This document shows, piece after piece, positions 8,131-16,090 of a DNA stretch of 61,323 bases. The translations under genes were made by a program, and so were the position numbers. The notes beneath the pieces are model-generated. The model was not told the origin of the DNA, did no database searches, and was given only the letters and a program-made list of their open reading frames with translations. The stretch covers positions 1 through 61,323 of the forward strand of contig JACVGT010000037.1 of the NCBI GenBank assembly GCA_018992685.1. Reading direction: 5' to 3'. Each line of letters opens with the position of its first letter. The stretch's first letter is position 1. This stretch comes from Theionarchaea archaeon (GTDB taxonomy: Archaea > Methanobacteriota_B > Thermococci > Methanofastidiosales > SZ-28-30).

Positions 8131-8598
8131 ATGAGAGAAATTCCTTATGATGAGGTGGGAGAGAACAGTGCGTACATGCTCACCATGGTATGCAGGAAAT
8201 GCGGGCAGGAAATCAGCAGAACAAGAGTTTTTCATGATCCTGAATCTGTGATAAATCTGTACGAAGAGGCACAGAACGATCGCATGGTAAACTGGTGTGG
8301 TCCATGTGGATCCATGGGAGATATCCACGTCTGGGAAATGAATGAAGGAGAGAATGAGACCTTCTATCTTCTGAATGTTCACACGCAGCAACCTGAGATT
8401 GATCACTGGTGTTTTAGAAAATGTGGAAAGATTTCTGTTACCTGTGTTACATTGGATAGTGAAGAGGGAAAACTGTCTTTTCTGCTCTGTAGAAGCTCTT
8501 CTTGCCCCAACTGTGAAAGGGAAGTGGACTTGGGTCCTGGCAAGACCAAGGAGGGCATTACAGGTCAGTATATTGTGAGGATTCTGAGCCCTGTTTGA
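8131..8598 (+). CDS. Cysteine-pair (zinc-ribbon-like) protein, function unknown
   Basis: 155 aa with the ATG at 8131, chosen because GGGAG lies 9 nt upstream and the TATA-like element at 8028 would fall inside any longer version. Three C-x2-C pairs are present (CRKC, CGPC and CPNC), plus isolated cysteines in 'HWCFRKCG' and 'VTCVTLD'. This suggests two or more zinc-binding knuckles. I do not recognise the family. It precedes a small zinc-finger gene and aEF-1beta on the same strand but has its own promoter-like element. Confidence 0.6.
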   Translation: MREIPYDEVGENSAYMLTMVCRKCGQEISRTRVFHDPESVINLYEEAQNDRMVNWCGPCGSMGDIHVWEMNEGENETFYLLNVHTQQPEIDHWCFRKCGKISVTCVTLDSEEGKLSFLLCRSSSCPNCEREVDLGPGKTKEGITGQYIVRILSPV

Positions 8599-8675
8599 TC
8601 TGGTGGAGGTCATGGTGACGGGACCTGAAGTGTTCTTATGCACATTTTGGGTTTTGCCGCTTGGGCAACCAAATG

Positions 8676-8683
8676 TTTATAAA
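8676..8683 (+). promoter_or_regulatory. TATA box of the zinc-finger / aEF-1beta operon
   Basis: TTTATAAA with a 12-nt gap to the ATG at 8696. The spacing is shorter than for other genes here, so a start slightly inside the gene or an upstream box is possible. Confidence 0.4.
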
Positions 8684-8695
8684 AGGGAAAGAAAT

Positions 8696-8857
8696 ATGCA
8701 ACCCATGAAGTGTACCTCATGTCAGAAAGAAATTTCACCCCATGAAAAAGTTGTCACCTTTCCTTGTCCTCAATGTGAAGAAACAGTCATAAGATGCGAA
8801 AAATGCCGTGTCCTGGCGAACCCGTACAGATGTAGTTGCGGGTTTGAGGGGCCGTGA
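8696..8857 (+). CDS. Small zinc-finger protein of the HVO_2753 type
   Basis: 53 aa from the ATG at 8696. The mature sequence has four knuckles (C-x2-C at CTSC, CPQC and CEKC, then C-x-C at CSC) within a compact rubredoxin-like/zinc-ribbon layout ending 'CGFEGP'. Small proteins with this cysteine pattern are conserved in archaea and are typically encoded directly before elongation factor 1-beta. That is the arrangement here: aEF-1beta starts 9 nt after this stop codon. Its role is not firmly known, though the haloarchaeal relative has been linked to biofilm and swarming phenotypes. Confidence 0.8.
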   Translation: MQPMKCTSCQKEISPHEKVVTFPCPQCEETVIRCEKCRVLANPYRCSCGFEGP

Positions 8858-8866
8858 GGTGGTCAT

Positions 8867-9142
8867 GTGTACAACTTAATTGCAACATTAAGAGTATTGC
8901 CTGAGGATACTGAAACAGATCTGAAAGAACTGGAAGAGATTATTCGAGGGTTGATACCTTCTCACATGGAACTGCACAAAGTGGAACAGGAGCCCATTGC
9001 ATATGGGCTGGTGGCCCTGAGAATCATGGTTTTGACCATTGATGACGCGTCAGGGAGTACCGACGTTCTGGAATCTTCCATTCAGGACCTGGACATGGTT
9101 TCTCAGGTAGAAGTAATCGATGTACGAAGAACATTGGGTTAG
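8867..9142 (+). CDS. ef1b: Elongation factor 1-beta (aEF-1B)
   Basis: 91 aa, the normal length for archaeal EF-1beta. The start is the GTG at 8867, with GAGGTGG directly upstream. The ferredoxin-like alpha/beta fold is visible as 'NLIATLRVLPED', an acidic helix 'DLKELEEIIRGLIP', 'EPIAYGLVALRIMVLT', a helix, and the terminal strand 'VSQVEVIDVRRTLG'. It exchanges GDP for GTP on EF-1alpha during translation elongation. It is probably co-transcribed with the preceding zinc-finger gene. Confidence 0.93.
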   Translation: MYNLIATLRVLPEDTETDLKELEEIIRGLIPSHMELHKVEQEPIAYGLVALRIMVLTIDDASGSTDVLESSIQDLDMVSQVEVIDVRRTLG

Positions 9143-9325
9143 ATTTAGAATTTCCTGGATTTAATGAGTTCACCTTTCATACTTTTTTCTTCTTGGGAAT
9201 TTACGCGGCTTTGTCCCATGCTCAGGTCTCGAACAGTGGATCTGATCGGGAAGGTAAGAACGTCCTGTGAGGGTTCAAGGGAAAGAAAGGGCAAAGATTT
9301 AATTGTCAACTACCATGACACTTCC

Positions 9326-9808
9326 ATGACACAGAGTACTCCTTCACAGGAATTCTGGCAAACGTTACCTGAGCTGCCGCAAGATGTCTTTCTGGTGTGG
9401 CAGAAGCTAAACAGAGCCTTTAATCCAACAGCCATCGTCGCCACCAGAGAACCCGATGGAACCCCCCATACAGCACCATTTGGAAGTCTCCGAGCTATCA
9501 GCCCCCGGATTTTGCGATTCGCCACGTGGCGTGGTCATGAGACATATACGAATACTTGTCGTGATGATCGAGTGGGGGTCTTTCTCCTGTCTCCACCAGG
9601 TATGGCAGTCAGCGTGAAAGGTCGAGCCAGAATAGCAAGAGAGATAATGGAGGCAGACCCTAATTATGCTGTCATAGAAATTGATATTGACATGGTGAAG
9701 AACGATATGGTCCGCCGCATCGTACTCCAGAGTGCAATCACCATTCATATTCCGGATCAATACATGGGCTGGTTTGAAGCATTGCTGGGCGAATTGGACA
9801 CCATGTAG
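9326..9808 (+). CDS. Pyridoxamine 5'-phosphate oxidase-like flavin-binding protein
   Basis: 160 aa from the ATG at 9326. A TATA-like ATTTAATT at about 9297-9304 sits about 22 nt before it, arguing against the longer frame from 9164. The split-barrel flavin-binding fold is suggested by 'TAIVATREPDGTPHTAPFGSLRAIS' (strand-turn-strand with the D-G-x-P-x-x-x-P-x motif), 'RILRFATWRGHETYTN', 'VGVFLLSPPG' and 'VSVKGRARI'. Members bind FMN or F420 and reduce small substrates. No substrate can be assigned. Confidence 0.75.
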   Translation: MTQSTPSQEFWQTLPELPQDVFLVWQKLNRAFNPTAIVATREPDGTPHTAPFGSLRAISPRILRFATWRGHETYTNTCRDDRVGVFLLSPPGMAVSVKGRARIAREIMEADPNYAVIEIDIDMVKNDMVRRIVLQSAITIHIPDQYMGWFEALLGELDTM

Positions 9809-10339
9809 AGGTAGATATAACTATTGATGATCCATCAAAGAGCCAGCAGCCAATGGTACCTGTTTGAAAACGTCACTGCGAAAGGACCTCTTAGGTCTCC
9901 TTCAGTCTGAAGATACAGTTGCAGGATCTAGGATGCATATTGTCATACAATTTTCCACATTGATGACACTCCTGATGACATTCTTACTCTCAGAAAAAGG
10001 CAGGAGCCATTCTGAGACGCACAACAAAGGTTAAGATCACATAACTGCCCGGACAGAATGCGGAGTTTTGAGAATAGGCTATAACAAAAAGTATATAAAT
10101 GTCCCTGAATAAGAAAATGTAAATGTCTCTGGGAAAAACATAGATGACACACGGGTGATCAAGCTTTTGCCGGAGTGGTATTTCATGGGAAACGCTAGCA
10201 GCCTGGAGTGGGCAATCAATTCTCCTACTATGAGAACAAGCTCTGGAACCACGAGATGGGTCAGTCCTCATTCAAATAGGGATAGGGATGCTGTATCAGT
10301 ATGGATTCTCAATAAAGATTCAGGGAAAATGGTGATTTC
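9809..10339. other. Intergenic region with a promoter and a possible short upstream ORF
   Basis: About 530 bases before the 1084-aa gene. A clear TATA box (10092-10099) is followed by a short imperfect repeat (AAATGTCCCTG / AAATGTCTCTG near 10097 and 10120). The remainder shows no RNA gene. A 62-codon frame, 10155-10343, ends by overlapping the start of the large gene. Confidence 0.4.
10092..10099 (+). promoter_or_regulatory. TATA box upstream of the 1084-aa gene
   Basis: TATATAAA preceded by an A-rich run. Transcription would begin near 10122, giving a leader of over 200 nt before the ATG at 10340, or a short leader before the GTG at 10155. Confidence 0.45.
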
Positions 10340-10343
10340 ATGA
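10155..10343 (+). CDS. Possible short upstream ORF coupled to the 1084-aa gene
   Basis: 62 codons from a GTG. The stop codon TGA overlaps the ATG of the large gene (ATGA at 10340-10343), a layout seen in translationally coupled genes. The composition ('SSGTTRWVSPHSNRDRD') resembles no family I know. It is equally likely to be a chance frame in a long leader. Confidence 0.2.
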   Translation: MIKLLPEWYFMGNASSLEWAINSPTMRTSSGTTRWVSPHSNRDRDAVSVWILNKDSGKMVIS

Positions 10344-13300
10344 CACGGTGGCACTACGTGGTCATCATTCTAATATTCGTAGTATCACCCGTAGTGCCAG
10401 GGAAGGCAAATAGTCAGAGCAAATGTGCAGCAGCTGATGAGGCATACAATGAGGGAAACTATGAGGAAGCCCTGCTGGCCTACACCGTTCTGTGGGACGT
10501 GTATGGGGAACCATGTGCAAAAGCGGGAATAACCAAGGCAGAGAAAGCACTCCAGGATAAGGCAAAGCGACTTTACGAGATAGGTAAAGCATTGGACGAT
10601 TCCGGACACGAGGAGCTTGCTGTTGAAGCATACATCAGTGCGTTGAGTAAGGACACGAAGAACATAGATTCCGTAGAAGCACTGGAACAGAAAGCCAATT
10701 CGTGGCTCAACAGACTGTCAAATATCTCATTTCAAAATATTCTTGAATTCGTGGTTCTTCTAGTGGCTCTTCTCATATTCGTGTTGAAGTGTGCCCCCTG
10801 GATTGCGAGTTCCCTCCGCTGTAAACCTCGTCTCTTTATCGATCGTTTCGACACAGGGTCGACGAAGTTGCAGCTTAACAAAGGATTAGAAATGAGAATA
10901 GAAGATGAGTTCAAAAAAAGCATGAATGTTAGCGATAAAGCACTTATGAAACTGGTGGAGGGGCCTATTACTCTGAGAGCTCCAGCAGGTTTGGGATCTA
11001 CAGCACACATTAAGATACTTTCTGATTTGATTGAGTGGGCTTTTCCTCCGAATGCGACCATACTGAGTGGATGTTTGCACGAATCAAAGAAGAACGGCGC
11101 GGGCCTGACTCTGAAATTGAAGAGCAACAAGACAGGAGAGATTATAGCTGCAGACACACTATGGCAGAATGAGTTCGACGAGGACTGGAAAGACAGAGAG
11201 AAGGACAAAGAAAAGAGAAGACAAGGAGATGTCAAAGCTGGAGATCCGTCTGACTACTATTGTCTAGCAAAACCTGCAGCAATATGGATCCTTTTCAAGC
11301 TCATAGAGTATGAAGAAGACAGAAAACTCCTAAGGTGTGGAAGAGACAATCAAGAACGAAAAGAAAAGGTAAGACAGTCAGTTCTAAGGTTGGGTACTGA
11401 AGACTGGAAGAGTTATGTTTTCTTTCAGCATGGGCGAGACCATGATTTGATCAATGATGTAGCAGAAGCCAGGAAGTGCTACGTGAAAGCGCTAGAGAGT
11501 GATCCCATGAACCGATATGCCCTGTGCAACCTTGGACTATTGACAATAGAACAGGGCGTACGGGAGGCAAACGACTACAAGTATGAAGAGGCAATAGGAT
11601 TGCTGAAAAGAGCAAAGAGACTCTCAATAGAATACGAAAAGGACTTAGATTGGTTAGAATGGATGAAAGAAGTCATGGAAAACAACAATTGTAAATGTGT
11701 CCATGTCGACAATATGTGGTTCAGAGCAGTGTTGAACCTGGCCAGTGCCTATCATTACGGGAAGAACTATAACCAAGCAACGAGAGTAGTGTCGTGCATA
11801 CTGCATTCCCTTGAGAAAACCCTCGAGGTTTCGGAAACGGTTTATGAATGGGAAGGAGGACTTTTGAACAGACTCCGGAATTGTCTTACACTGGCTCTAT
11901 TCATCATAGCAGTGAAAGTGAAGCTACCATATGTGGGCAGAGCCTACAGTGTAGGATTATTTGGTGATTGTTTGAGACCGAAGAATGATTATTTGGAGGA
12001 CATACGTAGACTCACGGACTACTTGAAGGAATTGAGGCATTATACGATGGTACTGCATGCAATATCACGAGTCAGAGCAGACGAAATCAAAGATACTGAT
12101 GAACATATAAATAAAATCATAAGTGTAATAGCTGAATCAGATGATAAGAAATCAGATGATAAGAAAGAGAAAAGAGAACCTCCCAGCCAGAAAAAAGGCG
12201 AATCTGATGAAAAAAAGCACAAAAAGAAGAAACGTGTGAGAGCAAAGAATGTAAAGGCAGAAATTAAGTATGATCTTGCGTGTTATTACTCCGTTGCCCG
12301 CGAGGAGAAAAAGGATGTGAGAAAAGATGAGTTTGAGGACGAATATGATACAGCAATAAAGTACTTGAAAGATGCCCTCCTTGAAGGAGGCATTACGCTG
12401 GAGTGGGCAAAAGTAGATCCAGACCTTAGAGGACTCCGTGAAAACAGGGAAGGGGAATTCAATAAATTAATCCATGCATATACCGTTGAAATTACTGAAA
12501 ACCAGACATCACTTTCCGAGGTCGAGAAAGAAAAAATCAGTGCACAAATAAGAAGAATCAGGACCGAAATGTTACACAAGCAGCACTCCAGCGATGAAGT
12601 GCATATCATTGTTCTCCTGTGCAATGAGAATGGAGTGGCAGTATTCAGAAAAGAAACAGGCAAATGGGAGCTCCCAGAAGGACCAGCGAAAGGGAATGAG
12701 AATCTGGACTTAGCAGTAGATCGTATTCTCTCTGAGTATGTCCTCGACAGTCACCAGGTGAAGGTTGATTCTTCCGTCCTCTTATACTGTACAGACTGCG
12801 ACAAGGGTGTCAATAGGTTCTACTGCGTTGCTATTGCACGAATGAATGAGGTGGAGGGTAAGAATTTCGGCAAGAAAGAAGAAATTCAAGTTTCATTCAT
12901 TTCCAGACATGATGTGACAGAGAGAAAAGTGGAAGACACGTGTCAAAGATGCTTACTGGAGAAATACCTCGATAGCCCCAATACCCTGAAGACGGAGGCG
13001 AAATCCCTTGGTCCTTCGGATACGAAGCGGGATCGATCGGAAAATGCTGGAGAACCCCACGAAGAAGATGTTCGGGTTCCAGCCCCCCTGATTAAGGTGA
13101 AAGGTGTTCTTCTGGCATTCTGTGAAAGAAATATGGGTGAAAGGAAATTCAGGGGAATAGTACTGGTGAGAAAGAGAAACTCTACAAGTAGTGGAGGTGG
13201 AGAGTGGATTCTTCCTGCAGCCTTTGTGAAACGAGGTGAGACGGCGTCGAAGGCACTGAGTCGTCACATTTTGGATACGTATCATATCACTCTCCAGCAG

Positions 13301-13594
13301 GATAATATCCTCTCTGCACTCAAGATCAGAACTGATCCTGGAAGAGATTCAGACTTCTACGTGTGGACACAGCCTTTTGCGTGTTTTTTCATGGAGGACC
13401 ATTGGAACACATGGTGTGAAACCGAAGAGATGCGAATTTTTTCCCTCAATAGATTGCCATGGGATGATATGTCACTTGACTGCCAGCACATCCTGAGAGA
13501 GTGCATGCCCCGTGTTCTTGCTTTTGTTGAAGACTCCGGAGTATACTCTGAAAACAAGACAAGAAAACCACAAAGAGAGACTCAAGACAAGTGA
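10340..13594 (+). CDS. Large membrane-anchored TPR-like protein with two degenerate Nudix-like domains
   Basis: 1084 aa. It opens with a signal-anchor (HYVVIILIFVVSPVVPG) and TPR-like helices ('ADEAYNEGNYEEALLAYTVLW'). A membrane segment follows at about 130-155 (LEFVVLLVALLIFVLKC). Next come an unknown domain (about 164-330), further TPR-like repeats (about 370-520) and a lysine/aspartate-rich linker (about 594-635). Two C-terminal regions look like Nudix folds: about 751-870 ('IIVLLCNENGVAVFRKETGKWELPEG') and about 923-1060 ('GIVLVRKRN...GEWILPAAFVKRGETASKALSRHIL'). Both keep the W-x-L/I-P-x-[GA] strand and the second keeps G-E-T, but neither has the catalytic REx2EE, so hydrolysis is unlikely and ligand sensing is more plausible. 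No family name is recognised. Confidence 0.7.
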   Translation: MTRWHYVVIILIFVVSPVVPGKANSQSKCAAADEAYNEGNYEEALLAYTVLWDVYGEPCAKAGITKAEKALQDKAKRLYEIGKALDDSGHEELAVEAYISALSKDTKNIDSVEALEQKANSWLNRLSNISFQNILEFVVLLVALLIFVLKCAPWIASSLRCKPRLFIDRFDTGSTKLQLNKGLEMRIEDEFKKSMNVSDKALMKLVEGPITLRAPAGLGSTAHIKILSDLIEWAFPPNATILSGCLHESKKNGAGLTLKLKSNKTGEIIAADTLWQNEFDEDWKDREKDKEKRRQGDVKAGDPSDYYCLAKPAAIWILFKLIEYEEDRKLLRCGRDNQERKEKVRQSVLRLGTEDWKSYVFFQHGRDHDLINDVAEARKCYVKALESDPMNRYALCNLGLLTIEQGVREANDYKYEEAIGLLKRAKRLSIEYEKDLDWLEWMKEVMENNNCKCVHVDNMWFRAVLNLASAYHYGKNYNQATRVVSCILHSLEKTLEVSETVYEWEGGLLNRLRNCLTLALFIIAVKVKLPYVGRAYSVGLFGDCLRPKNDYLEDIRRLTDYLKELRHYTMVLHAISRVRADEIKDTDEHINKIISVIAESDDKKSDDKKEKREPPSQKKGESDEKKHKKKKRVRAKNVKAEIKYDLACYYSVAREEKKDVRKDEFEDEYDTAIKYLKDALLEGGITLEWAKVDPDLRGLRENREGEFNKLIHAYTVEITENQTSLSEVEKEKISAQIRRIRTEMLHKQHSSDEVHIIVLLCNENGVAVFRKETGKWELPEGPAKGNENLDLAVDRILSEYVLDSHQVKVDSSVLLYCTDCDKGVNRFYCVAIARMNEVEGKNFGKKEEIQVSFISRHDVTERKVEDTCQRCLLEKYLDSPNTLKTEAKSLGPSDTKRDRSENAGEPHEEDVRVPAPLIKVKGVLLAFCERNMGERKFRGIVLVRKRNSTSSGGGEWILPAAFVKRGETASKALSRHILDTYHITLQQDNILSALKIRTDPGRDSDFYVWTQPFACFFMEDHWNTWCETEEMRIFSLNRLPWDDMSLDCQHILRECMPRVLAFVEDSGVYSENKTRKPQRETQDK

Positions 13595-13667
13595 ACGTGC
13601 AATCCCGGTCTACCCTGAACGAACATATTTGGCATAATTCTTTTATCCCTATAGTGAAAACCTAATC

Positions 13668-14975
13668 ATGATTCATCCCATAGAATACCGATATGGTTCA
13701 CCCGAAATGAAGCAGATTTTTGAAGAAGGGCAAAAACTCCAGTACTACCTGGATGCGGAAGCCGCTCTTGCCGAAGCGCATGCCCGACTGGGTCATATTC
13801 CTGAAAAAGAGGCCCAGAAGATCAGGAATGCTGCCACCATTGAGAAGGTGTCCCTTGAAAGGGTTAAAGAAATCGAGGTCAGAACCAAACATGACATGAT
13901 GGCAGTGGCTGAAGCTCTGTCAGAAGCCTCTGAATCCGGGTATGTGCATATGGGAGCTACATCAAATGATATTGTAGATTGTTCAAATGCTATTCAATTG
14001 AGGAAAGCTACCCAGCTTGTTCTCAGGAACGTAAAGGAGTTGAAGAGAATCTTGGCTGACCTGGCAGGAACTTACAAGACCCTGGTATGCGTGGGGAGAA
14101 CTCACGGGCAACACTCCGTACCCACTACCTATGGAATGAAGTTCGCCCTGTATCTGGACGAAATGAGACGTAACAACCGGAGAATCACGTCAGCCTATAA
14201 CCATGTGTACGGCAAGATGTCAGGAGCAGTAGGTACCATGGCGTCCTTCACTGATGGACCAAAGATTCAGGATATCGTGGGTGAAATTCTGGGAATACCG
14301 ATGGCTCCCATCTCCAGCCAAATTGTCCAGAGAGATACCTATGCTGAACTGCTGTGCTCTCTGGCTATTCTAGCCTCTACCCTGGACAAAATTGCCACAG
14401 AAGTGAGAAACTTGCAGAGAACGGAAATTAATGAAGTGTCAGAAGGGTTCTCCAAGGGGCAGGTGGGTTCATCAACTATGCCCCATAAGAAAAATCCCGT
14501 AACCTGTGAGAAGACGTCAGGACTGGCCAGGGTTATCTATTCCAATGTCCTTCCCGCTCTCCAGAATAATGTTCTGTGGCATGAACGGGATATCACCAAC
14601 TCATCATGTGAGCGGGTGATTCTTCCTGAAACTTTTGTCCTGATTGATGAGATGCTGATCGGAATGAAGAATGTTTTGGAGAATCTGGTATTTCATCCTG
14701 AAAATATTGAGAGAAACCTGTATTTGCAGCGTCAGAGCCTGGCAGAATCAGTGATGATTGCTCTGACGGAGAGGGGAATGCCCAGGCAGGAAGCACACGC
14801 TGTCCTCAGAGGAATATCCATGCAGGAGAACTTCGTGGAGGCAGTAAAGCGAGATTCCCAGATCCGTGAGATCCTTTCAGAAGAGGAGATTGAGGATTTG
14901 CTAACCCCTGAAACCTACATAGGAGATTCAGTGGCCATTGTAACCCGGGTTCTTCAGCAAAAAGATGAGTTCTAA
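13668..14975 (+). CDS. purB: Adenylosuccinate lyase
   Basis: 435 aa, the usual family length. The fumarase/aspartase superfamily signature 'GSSTMPHKKNP' is present. So are 'HMGATSNDIVDC' and 'GRTHGQHSVPTTYGMKFA', which carry the conserved His residues of the active site. The enzyme removes fumarate from SAICAR and from adenylosuccinate in purine synthesis. The start is the ATG at 13668, with a TATA-like CTTTTATCCC about 25 nt upstream, so the mRNA is probably leaderless. Confidence 0.96.
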   Translation: MIHPIEYRYGSPEMKQIFEEGQKLQYYLDAEAALAEAHARLGHIPEKEAQKIRNAATIEKVSLERVKEIEVRTKHDMMAVAEALSEASESGYVHMGATSNDIVDCSNAIQLRKATQLVLRNVKELKRILADLAGTYKTLVCVGRTHGQHSVPTTYGMKFALYLDEMRRNNRRITSAYNHVYGKMSGAVGTMASFTDGPKIQDIVGEILGIPMAPISSQIVQRDTYAELLCSLAILASTLDKIATEVRNLQRTEINEVSEGFSKGQVGSSTMPHKKNPVTCEKTSGLARVIYSNVLPALQNNVLWHERDITNSSCERVILPETFVLIDEMLIGMKNVLENLVFHPENIERNLYLQRQSLAESVMIALTERGMPRQEAHAVLRGISMQENFVEAVKRDSQIREILSEEEIEDLLTPETYIGDSVAIVTRVLQQKDEF

Positions 14976-15098
14976 CCCAAAGTAATCTGAGAAGGGCTGC
15001 CTATAAGAAGAAGCCGTCACTTTTTTATAACTGCGCTCTATTGCAACTCCATCTATGATCAAAAGTTTGGACCTGTAGATATGAAAAGAGGTGATTAA

Positions 15099-15239
15099 AT
15101 GGCAATTGACCCTGTATGTGACATGAAGGTTGACGAAAAGACGGCAAAATGGAAAACAGATTACAAAGGGAAAACCTATTACTTCTGCGCACCTGGATGC
15201 AAGAAAGCTTTCGAAGCTGAGCCAGAGAAGTACCTTTGA
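15099..15239 (+). CDS. YHS-domain protein, 46 aa
   Basis: A complete frame of only 46 codons, starting 'MAIDPVCDMKVDE' and continuing to 'YKGKTYYFCAPGCKKAF'. This is the YHS domain: D-P-V-C-x-M motif, tyrosines, then F-C-x-x-x-C-x-x-x-F. YHS domains occur in heavy-metal-transporting proteins and as short single-domain proteins, and probably bind metal through these cysteines. GAGGTGAT lies 3-4 nt upstream and a TATA-like TTTTTTATAA about 75 nt upstream. It is short enough to be missed by common gene-length cut-offs. Confidence 0.9.
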   Translation: MAIDPVCDMKVDEKTAKWKTDYKGKTYYFCAPGCKKAFEAEPEKYL

Positions 15240-15639
15240 GACGATTTGACGCAGCCATTTTTGACTTTGAGTTCTTGACAGTGGGGACTCTACAGAGAGA
15301 ATTCAATTGTGGGATCACAGGTATTCCTACAAGAAGCAATGAAGAGTCGCAGCTATCCACCGAACTTCGAATTCTAATGGCACGATTTACGGTGGATAAT
15401 TCCGGATCACTGCGAGTGTGGAGTTCTCGCTGTGAATTTCCTTGCACGGTATTGCAGTGCGTTTCTTTGAGTGTAACCCACGTATCGATGTGCCTTCTTT
15501 CTCGGTAACAAGTCACAGGGAGAACAGATGAGCAGACGAAAGCATGGTTGACATCCTTCTGATGCGCTGTAACCGTGATAGAGTGTTGCCGGGCCAAAAG
15601 AGCAATATCAACATCCGGTACATATGCCGATAGCTATTT
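15240..15639. other. Intergenic stretch without a supported gene
   Basis: About 400 bases between the YHS gene and the ACT-domain gene. Frames exist on both strands, but they have unlike-protein composition and one would overlap the YHS gene. A TATA-like GCTATTTATG lies at about 15629-15638, just before the next gene. No RNA gene was recognised. Confidence 0.4.
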
Positions 15640-16080
15640 ATGCGTGTGTGGTCTCTTTTTACTGGTGATCTCACGCGGGTCTATGATATCATAAAGATCG
15701 AGGAAAATGGCATCATAAAGCTCCCAGACGATATTGCGACAGAAATTGGCATCGTGAAAGGTGCATACCTCCTGGTAGAGGCTGATGAACGCTCAAAAGA
15801 GTTATCTTTCGAGAGGATAGCTGTTCCTGGCAAGAATCTGGCAGAAATCACCCTTGTCCTGCAGGACAAGCCAGGTGCCCTTGCTGACGTAGCTCTAGAG
15901 CTGGGAAATGCCGATATCAATATTCTATTTAATGAATCAGATGAGATTCGATTCAGCAACTTGTCAGCGTTGCTGGCAATTGTAGATATGTCCAAGTCCC
16001 GCATTTCGGCGGAAGAGCTCAAGACTCACTTCGAAAAGATGAAAGTAGTAAAACAGGTGGAAATCAGACAAATAGGGTGA
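15640..16080 (+). CDS. AbrB-like / ACT-domain protein
   Basis: 146 aa. Residues about 16-55 ('IIKIEENGIIKLPDDIATEIGIVKGAYLLVEAD') follow the SpoVT/AbrB swapped-hairpin pattern: an x-G-x-I-x-L-P strand, then a G-I-x-x-G-x-x-L-x-V turn. Residues about 68-144 resemble an ACT domain ('AEITLVLQDKPGALADVALELGNADINILF'), normally a small-molecule (often amino acid) sensor. The combination suggests a ligand-responsive transcription regulator. The first codons are uncertain, since the ATG at 15640 lies very close to the TATA-like box. Its target is unknown; purB lies upstream and the antiporter operon converges on it. Confidence 0.7.
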   Translation: MRVWSLFTGDLTRVYDIIKIEENGIIKLPDDIATEIGIVKGAYLLVEADERSKELSFERIAVPGKNLAEITLVLQDKPGALADVALELGNADINILFNESDEIRFSNLSALLAIVDMSKSRISAEELKTHFEKMKVVKQVEIRQIG

Positions 16081-16090
16081 TCAATGGCAG

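Noticed and set aside
15025..15597. 190-codon frame on the minus strand across the YHS gene
   Set aside because: It overlaps the well-supported YHS gene on the other strand, and its predicted product has no protein-like pattern.
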